NCBI GenBank assembly: GCA_002430075.1
Contig: DJBN01000048.1
Coordinates: forward strand, 1-32,984
Source: Actinobacteria bacterium UBA5975
GTDB taxonomy: Bacteria; Actinomycetota; Actinomycetes; Nanopelagicales; Nanopelagicaceae
Length of the DNA stretch: 32,984 bases
Direction: 5' to 3'
Shown: one piece after another, positions 7,453 to 16,120 of the stretch
How positions within the stretch are numbered: position 1 is the first letter of the stretch
How the letters are laid out: the number at the start of each line of letters is the position of its first letter
The notes under the pieces: generated by a model
What the model saw: only the letters and a program-made list of their open reading frames with translations
What the model was told of the DNA's origin: nothing
Databases searched by the model: none
Position numbers and translations under genes: made by a program

Positions 7453-8594
7453 GCTTGGAGAATGTATTTACGCTTCCCGGTGAGTATAAAGATCTGCAAG
7501 ATAGCTTGCGGGCGTTATCAGAGAAAGAGATTGCACCCTTTGCTCACGCCGTTGATGAAGATCATCGATATCCGCAAGAAGCCCATAACGCTTTAGTTAG
7601 AGCCGGTCTTTTTGCAGCGCATGTGCCAACTGAATTTGGCGGCGATGGCGCCGATGCGCTTGCCACCTGCATCATCATCGAAGAAGTTGCGCGAGTATGT
7701 GGCTCTTCATCACTAATACCTGCTGTTAATAAATTGGGCTCGCTACCCTTAATTCTTAGTGGGACTCCCGAACAGAAAGAGCGCTGGTTGCGTCCATTAG
7801 CGAAGGGCAAAGGATTCTCGTACTGCCTCTCTGAATCAGAGGCTGGCTCAGATGCATCAGCGCTTAAAACTAAAGCAGGGCGCAAAGGTGATAACTGGGT
7901 AATTAACGGAAGCAAAAAATGGATTTCTAACGCCGGCGAATCTGAATTCTATACAGTCATTGCTCAGACAGATGCATCCCTTGGCTCAAAAGGAATTACA
8001 GCATTTGTTCTGGAAAAGTCAGATCCCGGAATATCTTTTGGATCTCCTGAAAAAAAGATGGGCTTTCGAGGTTCACCAACCCGCGAAGTTTATTTTGATA
8101 ACGTCACAGTTGGCGATGATCGCCGCATCAGCGAAATCGGAAAAGGCTTTGCTCTTGCAATGGATACTCTCGATCACACACGCATTACGATCGCCGCACA
8201 AGCTTTAGGGATCGCACAAGGCGCGCTCGATATAGCTAAGAGGTACGCCCATGAGCGTAAACAATTTGGCAAGGAAATCTTTGATTTCCAAGGTGTGCAA
8301 TTTATGTTGGCAGATATGGCCATAGCGGTTGAAACTGCGCGTCAGATTACTTATGCAGCTGCTGCAAAGAGTGAACGAGGAGACAAGGATCTTAAATTCT
8401 TCTCCGCAGCCAGCAAGACTTATGCATCAGATGTTGCAATGAAGGTAACAACAGATGCCGTTCAAATTCTTGGTGGATATGGATATGTCTCTGATTATCC
8501 AGTCGAGCGCATGATGCGAGATGCAAAGCTCACACAAATCTACGAGGGCACAAATCAGATTCAGCGAATTGTTATCGCTCGCAATCTTCCTTAG
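7449..8594 (+). CDS. acyl-CoA dehydrogenase
   Basis: A 381-residue FAD enzyme that introduces the alpha-beta double bond in acyl-CoA, in fatty-acid or branched-chain amino-acid breakdown. It shows the family signatures CLSESEAGSDASALKT (FAD/substrate site), KKWISNAG, ERKQFGKEIFDFQGVQF and QILGGYGYVSDYPVERMMRDAK. The catalytic base is Glu366 in YEGTNQIQR. The length is typical of the short-chain/FadE25 type, but the chain length used cannot be told. The start overlaps the CopD-CtaG stop (ATGA), an unexpected partner. The 3' end overlaps the stop of the convergent 5-FCL gene by 3 bases. Confidence 0.95.
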   Translation: MSLENVFTLPGEYKDLQDSLRALSEKEIAPFAHAVDEDHRYPQEAHNALVRAGLFAAHVPTEFGGDGADALATCIIIEEVARVCGSSSLIPAVNKLGSLPLILSGTPEQKERWLRPLAKGKGFSYCLSESEAGSDASALKTKAGRKGDNWVINGSKKWISNAGESEFYTVIAQTDASLGSKGITAFVLEKSDPGISFGSPEKKMGFRGSPTREVYFDNVTVGDDRRISEIGKGFALAMDTLDHTRITIAAQALGIAQGALDIAKRYAHERKQFGKEIFDFQGVQFMLADMAIAVETARQITYAAAAKSERGDKDLKFFSAASKTYASDVAMKVTTDAVQILGGYGYVSDYPVERMMRDAKLTQIYEGTNQIQRIVIARNLP

Positions 8595-9142
8595 CTTTTA
8601 TTAAATCGAAGAATTAAGTCAGGAGTTGCTGCAGCATCGAGCGGCTGATCCCACTCTTCTGTGGGTAGATCTTCACTAGAAATTTCATCGGGGTGAATAA
8701 GCCCGATACTCCATGCTTGAAGTTGGGGGAGTGCACGATCGTAAAATCCCCCGCCTTGGCCAAGTCGATAGCCACGGCGATCAATACGTAGCGCTGGAAC
8801 AATCACAATTTCTATGCCAGCAAGATCTGTAATTGCAGGCCCAATAGGTTCGAGAATCCTTTTGGATATCTTGAGATTTTCTTGGGCACCGTTCCACTCG
8901 ACCCATTCGAGAGATAGCCCACTTATTCTCGGGAGTAGAAGTTTTTTTCCTGCAGCCAAAAGAGCGGCGCTGAGTTCTGTGGTCCTTGGTTCATCTTCAT
9001 ATGACATATAACTTGCAACAACAGAAGCTTCTGAAATTTCCGGGGAGCTTGCAAGGAATTCAAAGCTATGGTCGATAAAACGTTCATGGCGTTCATGGCG
9101 ATAGCGAGTACGAAGTGATGACTTTTCGTCTCTGATACCCAT
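8591..9142 (-). CDS. 5-formyltetrahydrofolate cyclo-ligase
   Basis: A 183-residue 5-FCL-like enzyme that converts 5-formyl-THF to 5,10-methenyl-THF with ATP, returning the storage folate to the active pool. Near the C-terminus is the hallmark motif RLGQGGGFYDRAL, preceded by IVPALRIDRRGY, and a basic N-terminus typical of the family (RDEKSSLRTRYRHERHERF). The length is standard. It is divergent from the MoeA-like gene, as in Mycobacterium, where galU lies between them; no galU is present here. Only a weak GGGGA ribosome site precedes the ATG. Together with purU it gives the window two folate one-carbon enzymes. Confidence 0.93.
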   Translation of the reverse strand: MGIRDEKSSLRTRYRHERHERFIDHSFEFLASSPEISEASVVASYMSYEDEPRTTELSAALLAAGKKLLLPRISGLSLEWVEWNGAQENLKISKRILEPIGPAITDLAGIEIVIVPALRIDRRGYRLGQGGGFYDRALPQLQAWSIGLIHPDEISSEDLPTEEWDQPLDAAATPDLILRFNKS

Positions 9143-9187
9143 CTAAATCCCCTAGTACTAAGTCTTATCCAAGTAAGGTTAGTGATT

Positions 9188-10099
9188 ATGTCAGAACGTT
9201 CACGTGTAGATGAAGTGCTTACCTCTCTTCTTGATCTATGTCGTCCCCTAGAACCATTTGATATGCCTCTTCTTGATGCACATGATGCAACCCTTGCTGA
9301 AGATATCTATGTTGGTGAACGACTCGTCATGAAAGCCGGAAGTAGAATTCGTTCAACTCAGATTGGTCTTGCAGCATCCATTGGCCTTGATCATCTGCCA
9401 ACTCGGCCACATCCGCGAGTTGTTGTCATTTCTGCTGGCCCAGGGCTTGTCGAACCGGGCAACGCTCTTACAGGTGATCGAGAGTATGAAACTAATTCAT
9501 GGCTACTGACTACTGCAGTTCGTGAAGTCGGAGCGGTTGCATATCGCGTGCACTCGATTCCGGATGATGAATCACAATTGCAGAGCGTTATCGAAGATCA
9601 GCTTGTGCGAGCAGATCTGATCATTATTAGCGGAGAACGTCATGATGATTCATTTGATTTGATTACACGAACGCTTTCAAAGATGGGTGAAATCGATACT
9701 GTTGAAATCGCCATCGAATCCAGCGGTCGACATAATTATGGGACCATCGGCCCTGATAAGACCCCGGTTGTCACACTTCCAGGAGATCCCATCGCCGCAT
9801 ACATCTCCTTTGAACTTCTTGTCCGTCCGATGATTCGCACCATGCTTGGCACAGCGACAATTCACCGCCCATCTGTAAAGGCAAAGCTTGAGAAGCCGCT
9901 CAAATCATCAGGCGGATATCGCTCCTACGTTCGCGCAGTTCTTAGCGAAGATGGAAAAACGGTTGCACCTCTTGCTTCCCAAGATGAACAAGCCTCTCTC
10001 TCAGATGGCAATTCATTCATTGCCGTCCCTGAAGGCGAGACCAGTCTTTCGGCTGGCGCAGTTGTCACTGTTGTAGTTCTCGAGCGTCGATATATCTAG
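9188..10099 (+). CDS. shortened MoeA/gephyrin-like protein, probable Glp-type division factor
   Basis: 303 residues from ATG 9188 (AAGG lies 9 nt upstream; the GTG at 9182 would be only 3 nt away). The order matches MoeA but with domain II missing. Residues 1-45 match the start of domain I (LDAHDATLAEDIYVGERL). The chain then goes straight to its second part (AGSRIRSTQIGLAASIGL), skipping the roughly 95 residues that hold the SAMDGYA active-site motif. Domain III (about 75-220) has ISGERHDD where MoeA has GGVSVGxxD, while TLPGDPIAAY keeps the LPGNP region. Domain IV is residues 225-303. Molybdenum insertase activity is therefore unlikely. Gene order with a GNAT and a membrane protein fits the corynebacterial Glp-GlpR cell-division pair. 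Confidence 0.75.
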   Translation: MSERSRVDEVLTSLLDLCRPLEPFDMPLLDAHDATLAEDIYVGERLVMKAGSRIRSTQIGLAASIGLDHLPTRPHPRVVVISAGPGLVEPGNALTGDREYETNSWLLTTAVREVGAVAYRVHSIPDDESQLQSVIEDQLVRADLIIISGERHDDSFDLITRTLSKMGEIDTVEIAIESSGRHNYGTIGPDKTPVVTLPGDPIAAYISFELLVRPMIRTMLGTATIHRPSVKAKLEKPLKSSGGYRSYVRAVLSEDGKTVAPLASQDEQASLSDGNSFIAVPEGETSLSAGAVVTVVVLERRYI

Positions 10100-10104
10100 C
10101 GGCC

Positions 10105-10692
10105 ATGTCTGCATCTGCCTGGCCAGTTGACTTACATGGTGATGAGATCACCTTGCAGCCGGCACGCATGCGCGATCGAGCCAAGTGGAATCAGGTTCGT
10201 GCCGAGAACAAGGAGTGGCTATCACCATGGGAGGCCACTCTTCCTCGAACTCCTGAAGGTTCTCCCGCGAGCGAGTACCTGACTCAGCCCCCATCCTTCT
10301 TTGAAATGGTTCGCGCCCTTAATCGCGAGGCGCGAGCGGGGCGGTCGTATTCTTTTCTTATTTGGAGCGGTGTAAATCTTGTTGGGCAAATAACTATGGG
10401 TGGAGTTATCTACGGAGCGCTGCGGGGTGCACATATTGGCTATTGGATCGACCGTAATTTTGCCAACCGTGGGTATACGACTCAAGCCGTCAGATTGGTA
10501 TCTGGCTTTGGTTTTTCACAACTCGGGTTACATCGGATTGAGATAAATGTCAGACCAGAGAATGAAGCATCATGCAAGGTTGCGCAGAAAGCTGGCTTTA
10601 TTCTAGAAAGTGAAAGAAAGGCTTTTCTACATATCGACGGGGCATGGAGAGACCATCTCTGCTTTGTTAAGAACAATGAATTAGTCCAGTAA
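10105..10692 (+). CDS. GNAT-family N-acetyltransferase, RimJ/RimL-like
   Basis: A 195-residue GNAT protein. The substrate side starts near ITLQPARMRDRAKWNQVRAENKEWL. The acetyl-CoA site is visible as WIDRNFANRGYTTQAVRLV (the Q/RxxGxG/A-type loop reads RNFANRGY). The late helix LGLHRIEINVRPENEASCKVAQKAGF is the characteristic RimJ/RimL C-terminal motif. This family acetylates N-terminal residues of ribosomal or other proteins; the target here is unknown. It lies 5 nt after the MoeA-like gene and 54 nt before the membrane protein, in the same order as M. tuberculosis moeA1-rimJ-Rv0996, so it probably belongs to that operon. Confidence 0.88.
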   Translation: MSASAWPVDLHGDEITLQPARMRDRAKWNQVRAENKEWLSPWEATLPRTPEGSPASEYLTQPPSFFEMVRALNREARAGRSYSFLIWSGVNLVGQITMGGVIYGALRGAHIGYWIDRNFANRGYTTQAVRLVSGFGFSQLGLHRIEINVRPENEASCKVAQKAGFILESERKAFLHIDGAWRDHLCFVKNNELVQ

Positions 10693-10746
10693 ACCCCCCT
10701 TGAAATCCACAGAGAAATAGCGTCACCCCTCTAACCTTTACCTACC

Positions 10747-11541
10747 ATGGCTTCTGGAATTATCTATCTAGCGATTATTGGCATGTGGGTTGCCTATTTT
10801 CTGCCTCGCTGGGTTCATAACAAGAATGAATTCTCCGGAAAGAGCATCGAACGATATAAAAGCGCACTTCGAGTAGTTGCAAGCACAACACCGGGTGCAC
10901 AAATTGGCAGCGGAGTTATCTACACAGATGTCGATCGCGCAGGAAGAGTTGCACAACAACTGATGCGACGCAGAATTATCTTCACATTAATAACAACAAC
11001 CCTAATACTTACGATGGTAGGTGCAATTATGCAAACGCTTTCATATCTAGCAATCGCGATTCCAGTCACTGGACTCATCATCTACATCGCGTATGTGCGC
11101 CGCCAAGAAAATAGCGAACGCATTCAACGTCGCCGTGTAGATCAACTTCATAAAACTACTGAAGGTGTGTCACACACAAATCTTTCAGATGTTCTTACAA
11201 CAAAAACTACTCATGAAGTTAAAGTTACTCAAGATCATTGGGTTCCACTTTCAGAGCGCGAATTAAGAGGAGTCACACTCCTTCCAAAAGGAACTGCGCA
11301 ATCTCGTTCAGAGTGGCAGCCAAATCAGATCCCAGCACCCACGTATGTCACAGCGCCTAAAGCTGTTCAAGGTCGACGCGTTATCGATCTGACTGAACCA
11401 GGTAGGTGGAGTGAAGAGCAAGAACGTCTCGAGCGCGAGGCACTCGCCGCCGCCGCTCCATCTCGCGACCAGATATTTGACCAACAGTTGGCTGATGAAG
11501 CAGTCGAGCGCCTACGGGAAGTTCGCGCGGCTAACGAATAG
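10747..11541 (+). CDS. membrane protein, GlpR-like (Rv0996-like position)
   Basis: 264 residues. One membrane helix lies at the very N-terminus (about 3-21, IIYLAIIGMWVAYFLPRWV). A soluble stretch (22-72) follows, then a helical pair (about 75-94 and 97-115), then a long charged, probably cytoplasmic tail of about 145 residues with basic and acidic clusters. There are no catalytic motifs. The PRWV and KSIERYKSALRVV segments and the position downstream of the MoeA-like and RimJ-like genes fit the actinobacterial family that includes GlpR, the membrane receptor for gephyrin-like Glp in Corynebacterium. That role here is inferred. No Shine-Dalgarno is seen; a TAACCT box lies 9 nt before the ATG, suggesting its own near-leaderless start. 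Confidence 0.7.
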   Translation: MASGIIYLAIIGMWVAYFLPRWVHNKNEFSGKSIERYKSALRVVASTTPGAQIGSGVIYTDVDRAGRVAQQLMRRRIIFTLITTTLILTMVGAIMQTLSYLAIAIPVTGLIIYIAYVRRQENSERIQRRRVDQLHKTTEGVSHTNLSDVLTTKTTHEVKVTQDHWVPLSERELRGVTLLPKGTAQSRSEWQPNQIPAPTYVTAPKAVQGRRVIDLTEPGRWSEEQERLEREALAAAAPSRDQIFDQQLADEAVERLREVRAANE

Positions 11542-11560
11542 AGAAGAAAGTACTTCTATT
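11537..11560. terminator. possible bidirectional hairpin between convergent genes
   Basis: AATAG plus AAG (11537-11546, with a 2-nt AG bulge) pairs with CTTCTATT (11553-11560) around an AAAGTA loop, giving 8 mostly A-T pairs. It spans the stop codons of the membrane protein and the facing mannosyltransferase. The stem is AT-rich and there is no clear T-run, so this is a weak call. Confidence 0.25.
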
Positions 11561-12854
11561 AAATCCAGCTCGGAAACCACATTCGGGCGTGCCATGCCTG
11601 GTAGGTAATCACATCGCCAAGAAAGATTGGCAAGAAGTATAAAAAGTTAAGAAATAGCACGATGAAAATCGTTGCAACGGCAATCTGGCCAGCCCCCGCA
11701 TAGGTATTCATAATTGAACGCGCAGAGTAAACAAGAGCAAGTATCAAAAATGGCTCAAAGGCGATTGCATAAAAAGTAAAGACTGTGCGCTGTTGGAAGA
11801 AGAACCACGGTAGGTAGCCTGCAGCGATTCCAGTAACAATGATGGTCAAAGCAGGATCTAAGCGTCGTAATACCAGGCTGCGAATCCACAATCCGATGAC
11901 AACAGCAATCGCAACTGTGCCGAGCCACCAGAGAAGTGGAGTACCGAGCGCAAGTATCTCTTGTGAACAACTTGAAGCACCGCAACCCTTAGGTGTTTGG
12001 TAATAGAACGAGGTTGGACGCCCCATGGCTAACCAGCTCCATGGGTTTGCTTGGTAGCTATGTTGGGCGGTTAACCCTGTATGAAAATCCAAGATTTGCT
12101 GGTGATAGTAGATGAATGAAGTAAAAATATTGGATGAGTAATTGCGATCCCATCCGCGGTTACTTGTCAACCAGCCCGTCCATGTCGAGAGATAAAGCAA
12201 GACCGGTGTTATACCGAATTGAGCAATACGAGTAAGAGTTGGCTTAATTAAATCTCGACCGCTGTGATGAGTAAATGCGCGATAGAGGCCGATTAAACCA
12301 AAGGCAATCAGAAAATAGAGCGCACTCCATTTTGTACCCATCGCAAAGCCAAGTGCGATACCCGTCCACCAATAACGTTTGGTGATAAAAAAGTATGTAG
12401 CAATCAAAATAAAGAAGACGAGAAAGTTATCAAGGAGAGCGGTACGTGAATGCACAAGCGCTAAGCCATCTATTGCCATCAAAGCGCTAGCAAGTGCTGT
12501 AAGCGCAGTACTTCTAAATAGCTTATGAGCAATGAGTGCGATTAGAAGAATCATTAGGGAGCCAATAAAGGCAGTTGAGATGCGCCACCCAAAGCTAGTG
12601 TCACCAAAGAGTTGGATGCCGGCTCCAATAAGCCACTTACCAACGGGAGGATGCACGATAAATTCTGGCTTTGATCCAGCTACCTCAACGCCATATTTCA
12701 AGAGATCGCGAGCACCGTCAACGTAGTAGACCTCATCGAAGATAAATTCCTTGATTGAGCCGAGATTGATGACTCGAAGGATGAGAGATAAGAGGGCGAT
12801 GAGTATCGGAGCGATACCTGCTGTCATGAGTACAGAATATGGGAGTATTCGCAT
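11559..12854 (-). CDS. pmt: protein O-mannosyltransferase (GT39, Pmt)
   Basis: A 431-residue polytopic membrane enzyme that moves mannose from polyprenyl-phosphate-mannose to Ser/Thr of exported proteins. The catalytic acidic pair sits in the first outer loop (FDEVYYVD, Asp40-Glu41), followed by HPPVGKWLIGAG, ALALVHSRTALLDNFLVF-type and GIALGFAMGTKWSALYF motifs of the family. About ten hydrophobic helices are evident. It is shorter than the mycobacterial homologue (about 500). The gene is divergent from rsmI, as in M. tuberculosis Rv1002c/Rv1003. With the ATG at 12854 the two starts touch. An inner ATG at 12827 (M10), with TATTCT exactly 6 nt before it, is a credible alternative start. Confidence 0.9.
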   Translation of the reverse strand: MRILPYSVLMTAGIAPILIALLSLILRVINLGSIKEFIFDEVYYVDGARDLLKYGVEVAGSKPEFIVHPPVGKWLIGAGIQLFGDTSFGWRISTAFIGSLMILLIALIAHKLFRSTALTALASALMAIDGLALVHSRTALLDNFLVFFILIATYFFITKRYWWTGIALGFAMGTKWSALYFLIAFGLIGLYRAFTHHSGRDLIKPTLTRIAQFGITPVLLYLSTWTGWLTSNRGWDRNYSSNIFTSFIYYHQQILDFHTGLTAQHSYQANPWSWLAMGRPTSFYYQTPKGCGASSCSQEILALGTPLLWWLGTVAIAVVIGLWIRSLVLRRLDPALTIIVTGIAAGYLPWFFFQQRTVFTFYAIAFEPFLILALVYSARSIMNTYAGAGQIAVATIFIVLFLNFLYFLPIFLGDVITYQAWHARMWFPSWI

Positions 12855-13697
12855 ATGGCCCTAGTTCTTGCAGCGACTCCACTTGGAAATCCGCTTGATG
12901 CAAGCCAGCGACTCAAGGATGCAATCGCCTCAGCTGACATTATTGCAGCAGAAGATTCGCGCAGATTTCACCGGTTAGCCTCTGATCTTGGAGTCACATT
13001 TACAGGGCGGATCATCTCCTTCTTCGAAGGTAATGAGACCGACCGTACTCAAGAGATATTGTCCTTATTGCGCGAAGGCCGTCAGGTCTTAGTAGTTACT
13101 GATGCTGGAATGCCAACAATTAGCGATCCAGGATTTCGCTTAATGCGAGATGCAATAGCAGAAAACCTTCCTACAGTTGTGATTCCAGGGCCTAGCGCGC
13201 CCACTATGGCAATTGCGTTATCAGGCCTTCCGACTGATCGCTTTACCTTTGAAGGGTTTGCTCCACGTGCGCAAGGCGCTCGCAATACTTTCTACGAGAC
13301 TCTGCGCTTTGAAGAACGCACGATGGTGGTTTTTGAAGCCCCGCATCGACTACTGGAATCACTCACAGATGCTTCAGTAATTCTTGGCATGAATAGAAAA
13401 GCAGCAATCTGCCGCGAAATGACCAAGACATATGAAGAGACAATTCGAGGCACATTGGCAGAACTTATTGATTGGGCCAATAACCATGAAGTGTTGGGTG
13501 AAATTACATTGGTGATTGCAGGCGTTGAAGCCGGATCACAGAGCAAGACTGCAGAGGATGCGGTTGCGCGGGTACGCGAGTATGAAGCAGCCGGAATGGA
13601 CCGAAAAGGCGCGATCGCCACAGTGGCAGAGGAGTTCGAGCTACCAAAGAAGATTGTTTATGCAGCGGTAGTCGATGCGAATAAGATGAGCAGATGA
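12855..13697 (+). CDS. rsmI: 16S rRNA (cytidine1402-2'-O)-methyltransferase
   Basis: A 280-residue SAM-dependent tetrapyrrole-methylase-fold enzyme that 2'-O-methylates C1402 in the ribosomal P site. It shows ATPLGNPLDASQRLKDAI, IIAAEDSRRFHRLAS, VLVVTDAGMPTISDPGF and VIPGPSAPTMAIALSGLPTDRFTFEGF, all family signatures. GGGAG lies 9 nt before the ATG and supports this start. The ATG directly abuts the start codon of the divergent mannosyltransferase in the sequence CATATG. The stop overlaps the metG start by 4 bp, so both should be co-translated. Confidence 0.96.
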   Translation: MALVLAATPLGNPLDASQRLKDAIASADIIAAEDSRRFHRLASDLGVTFTGRIISFFEGNETDRTQEILSLLREGRQVLVVTDAGMPTISDPGFRLMRDAIAENLPTVVIPGPSAPTMAIALSGLPTDRFTFEGFAPRAQGARNTFYETLRFEERTMVVFEAPHRLLESLTDASVILGMNRKAAICREMTKTYEETIRGTLAELIDWANNHEVLGEITLVIAGVEAGSQSKTAEDAVARVREYEAAGMDRKGAIATVAEEFELPKKIVYAAVVDANKMSR

Positions 13698-15256
13698 AGT
13701 CTTTCTACTTGACTACGCCTATCTACTATGTAAATGATGCGCCCCATATCGGCCATGCATATACAACAGTTGCTGGCGATGTTCTGACTCGCTGGCACCG
13801 CCAACGAGGAGAATCGGTCTGGTTCCTAACTGGCACCGACGAGCATGGCCAGAAGGTAATGCGTACTGCCGAACAAAATGGCGTTGCACCGCAAGCGTGG
13901 GTCGATAAGTTAGTACAAGAAGCGTGGAAACCCAATTGGAAAGCTCTCAATATCGCTAACGATGACTTTATTCGCACAACGGAGCCGCGCCATACAGAGC
14001 GCGTACAGAAGTTTCTGCAATCACTCAAAGACTCAGGCCATATTTACGCTGGAAAATATGAAGGTCCATATTGCGTTGGGTGCGAAGAATTTAAATTACC
14101 TGGCGATTTAATTGATGCAGATGGAGAAAAACTCTGTCCGATTCACAGCAAGCCCATTGAACTTGTCAATGAAAATAACTGGTTCTTTAAGCTCTCTGAA
14201 TTTACGCAACCACTACTTGATCATTACAAGAAGAATCCAGAGGCATGCCAGCCTGAAAGCGCTCGCAACGAAGTCATCTCATTCCTGGAGGGTGGAGTTT
14301 CAGATTTATCAATTTCACGATCTACATTTGATTGGGGTATTCCGGTTCCGTGGGATACCGACCAAGTTGTCTACGTCTGGTTTGACGCACTTCTTAATTA
14401 TGCAACTGCTGTAGGACTTACAGATGCAGCAGATTCAGAAGGCGGAAAGAAGTTTGCGGCAACATGGCCTGCAGATGTTCATCTCGTTGGAAAAGATATT
14501 TTGCGCTTCCATGCTGTTATTTGGCCAGCAATGTTAATGGCAGCTGGCATCGAAATCCCTAAGAAAGTATTTGCGCATGGATGGTTACTTGTTGGTGGCG
14601 AGAAGATGAGTAAGTCTAAGCTGACCGGAATTGCGCCATCAGATATCACTGACCACTTTGGAGTAGATGCCTTTAGATATTACTTCTTACGCGCTATTCC
14701 ATTTGGAAGCGATGGCTCGTTCTCTTGGGAAGATATGAGCGCGCGATATACATCAGAGCTTGCAAATGACTTTGGAAACCTAGCATCCAGGCTTGCTGCG
14801 ATGATTGAAAAGTACTGTGGCGGCAAGGTTCCAGCAGTTGCTCACGATGCAGGGTTATCAGAGGCGCTGAAGGTGACAGTTGAAAAGTGTGACTCAGCAA
14901 TGGTCGCACTGGACTTTCAAGGTGGCATCAACGCTGCGATGGATTACTGCAAGAAAGTCAATGGCTATGTAACCGAGAAAGAGCCATGGATTTTGGCTAA
15001 AGATCCTGCCAATCAAGCAGCTCTTGAAGAAATTTTATATAACACTGCAGAATCTTTACGGGCGCTAGCAGTTTTATTGCATCCAGTAATGCCAGCCACA
15101 ACTGAAATTTTATGGGAATCACTGGGAGCCAACGTCACCCTTGGCGCTATCGGTGCGCAAAAGATTTCAAAGGTTGCAACGTGGGGTCAATTGCCACAAG
15201 GTGCCACCGTGACAAAGACGCCAGTCTTATTTCCACGGTTAGAAGTTAAAGAGTAA
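13694..15256 (+). CDS. metG: methionyl-tRNA synthetase
   Basis: A 520-residue class I aminoacyl-tRNA synthetase that charges tRNA-Met. HIGH is intact at residues 18-21 (PHIGHAYT) and KMSKS at 304-308. A single zinc knuckle is visible as CxxC (127/130) followed by CxxH (148/151). The anticodon-binding helical domain fills residues 360-520 (FQGGINAAMDYCKKVNGYVTEKEPW is typical, read in two parts). The C-terminal tRNA-binding (OB-fold) extension of larger MetRS forms is absent, as is normal for this actinobacterial class. The start overlaps rsmI by 4 bp and tatD follows after 6 nt. Confidence 0.97.
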   Translation: MKSFYLTTPIYYVNDAPHIGHAYTTVAGDVLTRWHRQRGESVWFLTGTDEHGQKVMRTAEQNGVAPQAWVDKLVQEAWKPNWKALNIANDDFIRTTEPRHTERVQKFLQSLKDSGHIYAGKYEGPYCVGCEEFKLPGDLIDADGEKLCPIHSKPIELVNENNWFFKLSEFTQPLLDHYKKNPEACQPESARNEVISFLEGGVSDLSISRSTFDWGIPVPWDTDQVVYVWFDALLNYATAVGLTDAADSEGGKKFAATWPADVHLVGKDILRFHAVIWPAMLMAAGIEIPKKVFAHGWLLVGGEKMSKSKLTGIAPSDITDHFGVDAFRYYFLRAIPFGSDGSFSWEDMSARYTSELANDFGNLASRLAAMIEKYCGGKVPAVAHDAGLSEALKVTVEKCDSAMVALDFQGGINAAMDYCKKVNGYVTEKEPWILAKDPANQAALEEILYNTAESLRALAVLLHPVMPATTEILWESLGANVTLGAIGAQKISKVATWGQLPQGATVTKTPVLFPRLEVKE

Positions 15257-15262
15257 TTTTCT

Positions 15263-16120
15263 ATGGCCGATCGCCACAATCGCGATATTGATCGCGAATT
15301 AGCACCACTACCTGAACCGCTTCCCGTTCCAACGGTAGATGCGCATGCACACATTGAAATTGTTACCAATGATTCACCTGATTCAGATGCAGTTCGACAA
15401 GTTCTAGATGATGCAAAGTCGGTCAATGTCGATCGAATCGTGCAGGTTGGATATTCAGCAGAACAGTCACAGTGGTGTGTGGATATGGCTAACGCATTTC
15501 CAGGTAGGGTGCTTGCAGCTGTAGCGCTGCATCCCAACGAGGCTCCTACCGTTAGAGATTTAGGCGCTGATTTGGCAACTATCGAACGACTTGCGCAAGA
15601 GCCACGTGTTCGCGCAATTGGAGAAACAGGTCTTGATTATTTTAGAACGCCACCTGAGCTACAAAAACGTCAGCAAGAATCATTTAAGTGGCATATTGAT
15701 TTGGCCAAACGAACCAAGAAAGCGCTCGTCATTCATGATCGCGATTCTCATGACGATGTCCTATCAATCCTCCTTGAAGTTGGAGCTCCCGAAAAGACTG
15801 TCTTTCACTGCTTCTCAGGGGATGTAGAAATGGCTAAAACCTGTATTGAACGCGGATATATCTTGTCATTTGCAGGCACCATGACATTTAAGAATGCACC
15901 TGCGCTGCGCGATGCGGTCAAACTCGTTCCGCATGATCAATTATTAGTCGAAACGGATTCTCCATTCTTAGCCCCTGCGCCACATAGGGGCGCACTTAAT
16001 ACACCGGCACAGATTGCAAATATTGTCCGCGCGATGGCAATCGAGCGCGATGAAGATATAGCCGAGCTTGCAACAGCGCTATCTGTCAATGCAGAGCGAA
16101 TCTTTGGATCTTTTGTATGA
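15263..16120 (+). CDS. tatD: TatD-family metal-dependent hydrolase (DNase)
   Basis: 285 residues with the TatD metal-site series in order: DAHAHIE (HxH near residue 29), GETGLDYFRTP, VIHDRDSHDD, VFHCFSGD and LLVETDSPFLAPAPHRG. TatD proteins are 3'-5' exonucleases or deoxyribonucleases with a TIM-barrel fold and two metal ions. The N-terminal 25 residues (charged, Pro-rich) precede the barrel, and the ATG at 15263 is 6 nt after the metG stop with a weak AAAGAG ribosome site. The stop overlaps the rsmA start by 4 bp. metG-tatD-rsmA-ispE is a standard bacterial gene order. Confidence 0.95.
   Translation: MADRHNRDIDRELAPLPEPLPVPTVDAHAHIEIVTNDSPDSDAVRQVLDDAKSVNVDRIVQVGYSAEQSQWCVDMANAFPGRVLAAVALHPNEAPTVRDLGADLATIERLAQEPRVRAIGETGLDYFRTPPELQKRQQESFKWHIDLAKRTKKALVIHDRDSHDDVLSILLEVGAPEKTVFHCFSGDVEMAKTCIERGYILSFAGTMTFKNAPALRDAVKLVPHDQLLVETDSPFLAPAPHRGALNTPAQIANIVRAMAIERDEDIAELATALSVNAERIFGSFV

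Noticed and set aside
9182..9187. GTG start two codons upstream for the MoeA-like protein
   Set aside because: The AAGG ribosome site is only 3 nt from the GTG but 9 nt from the ATG at 9188.
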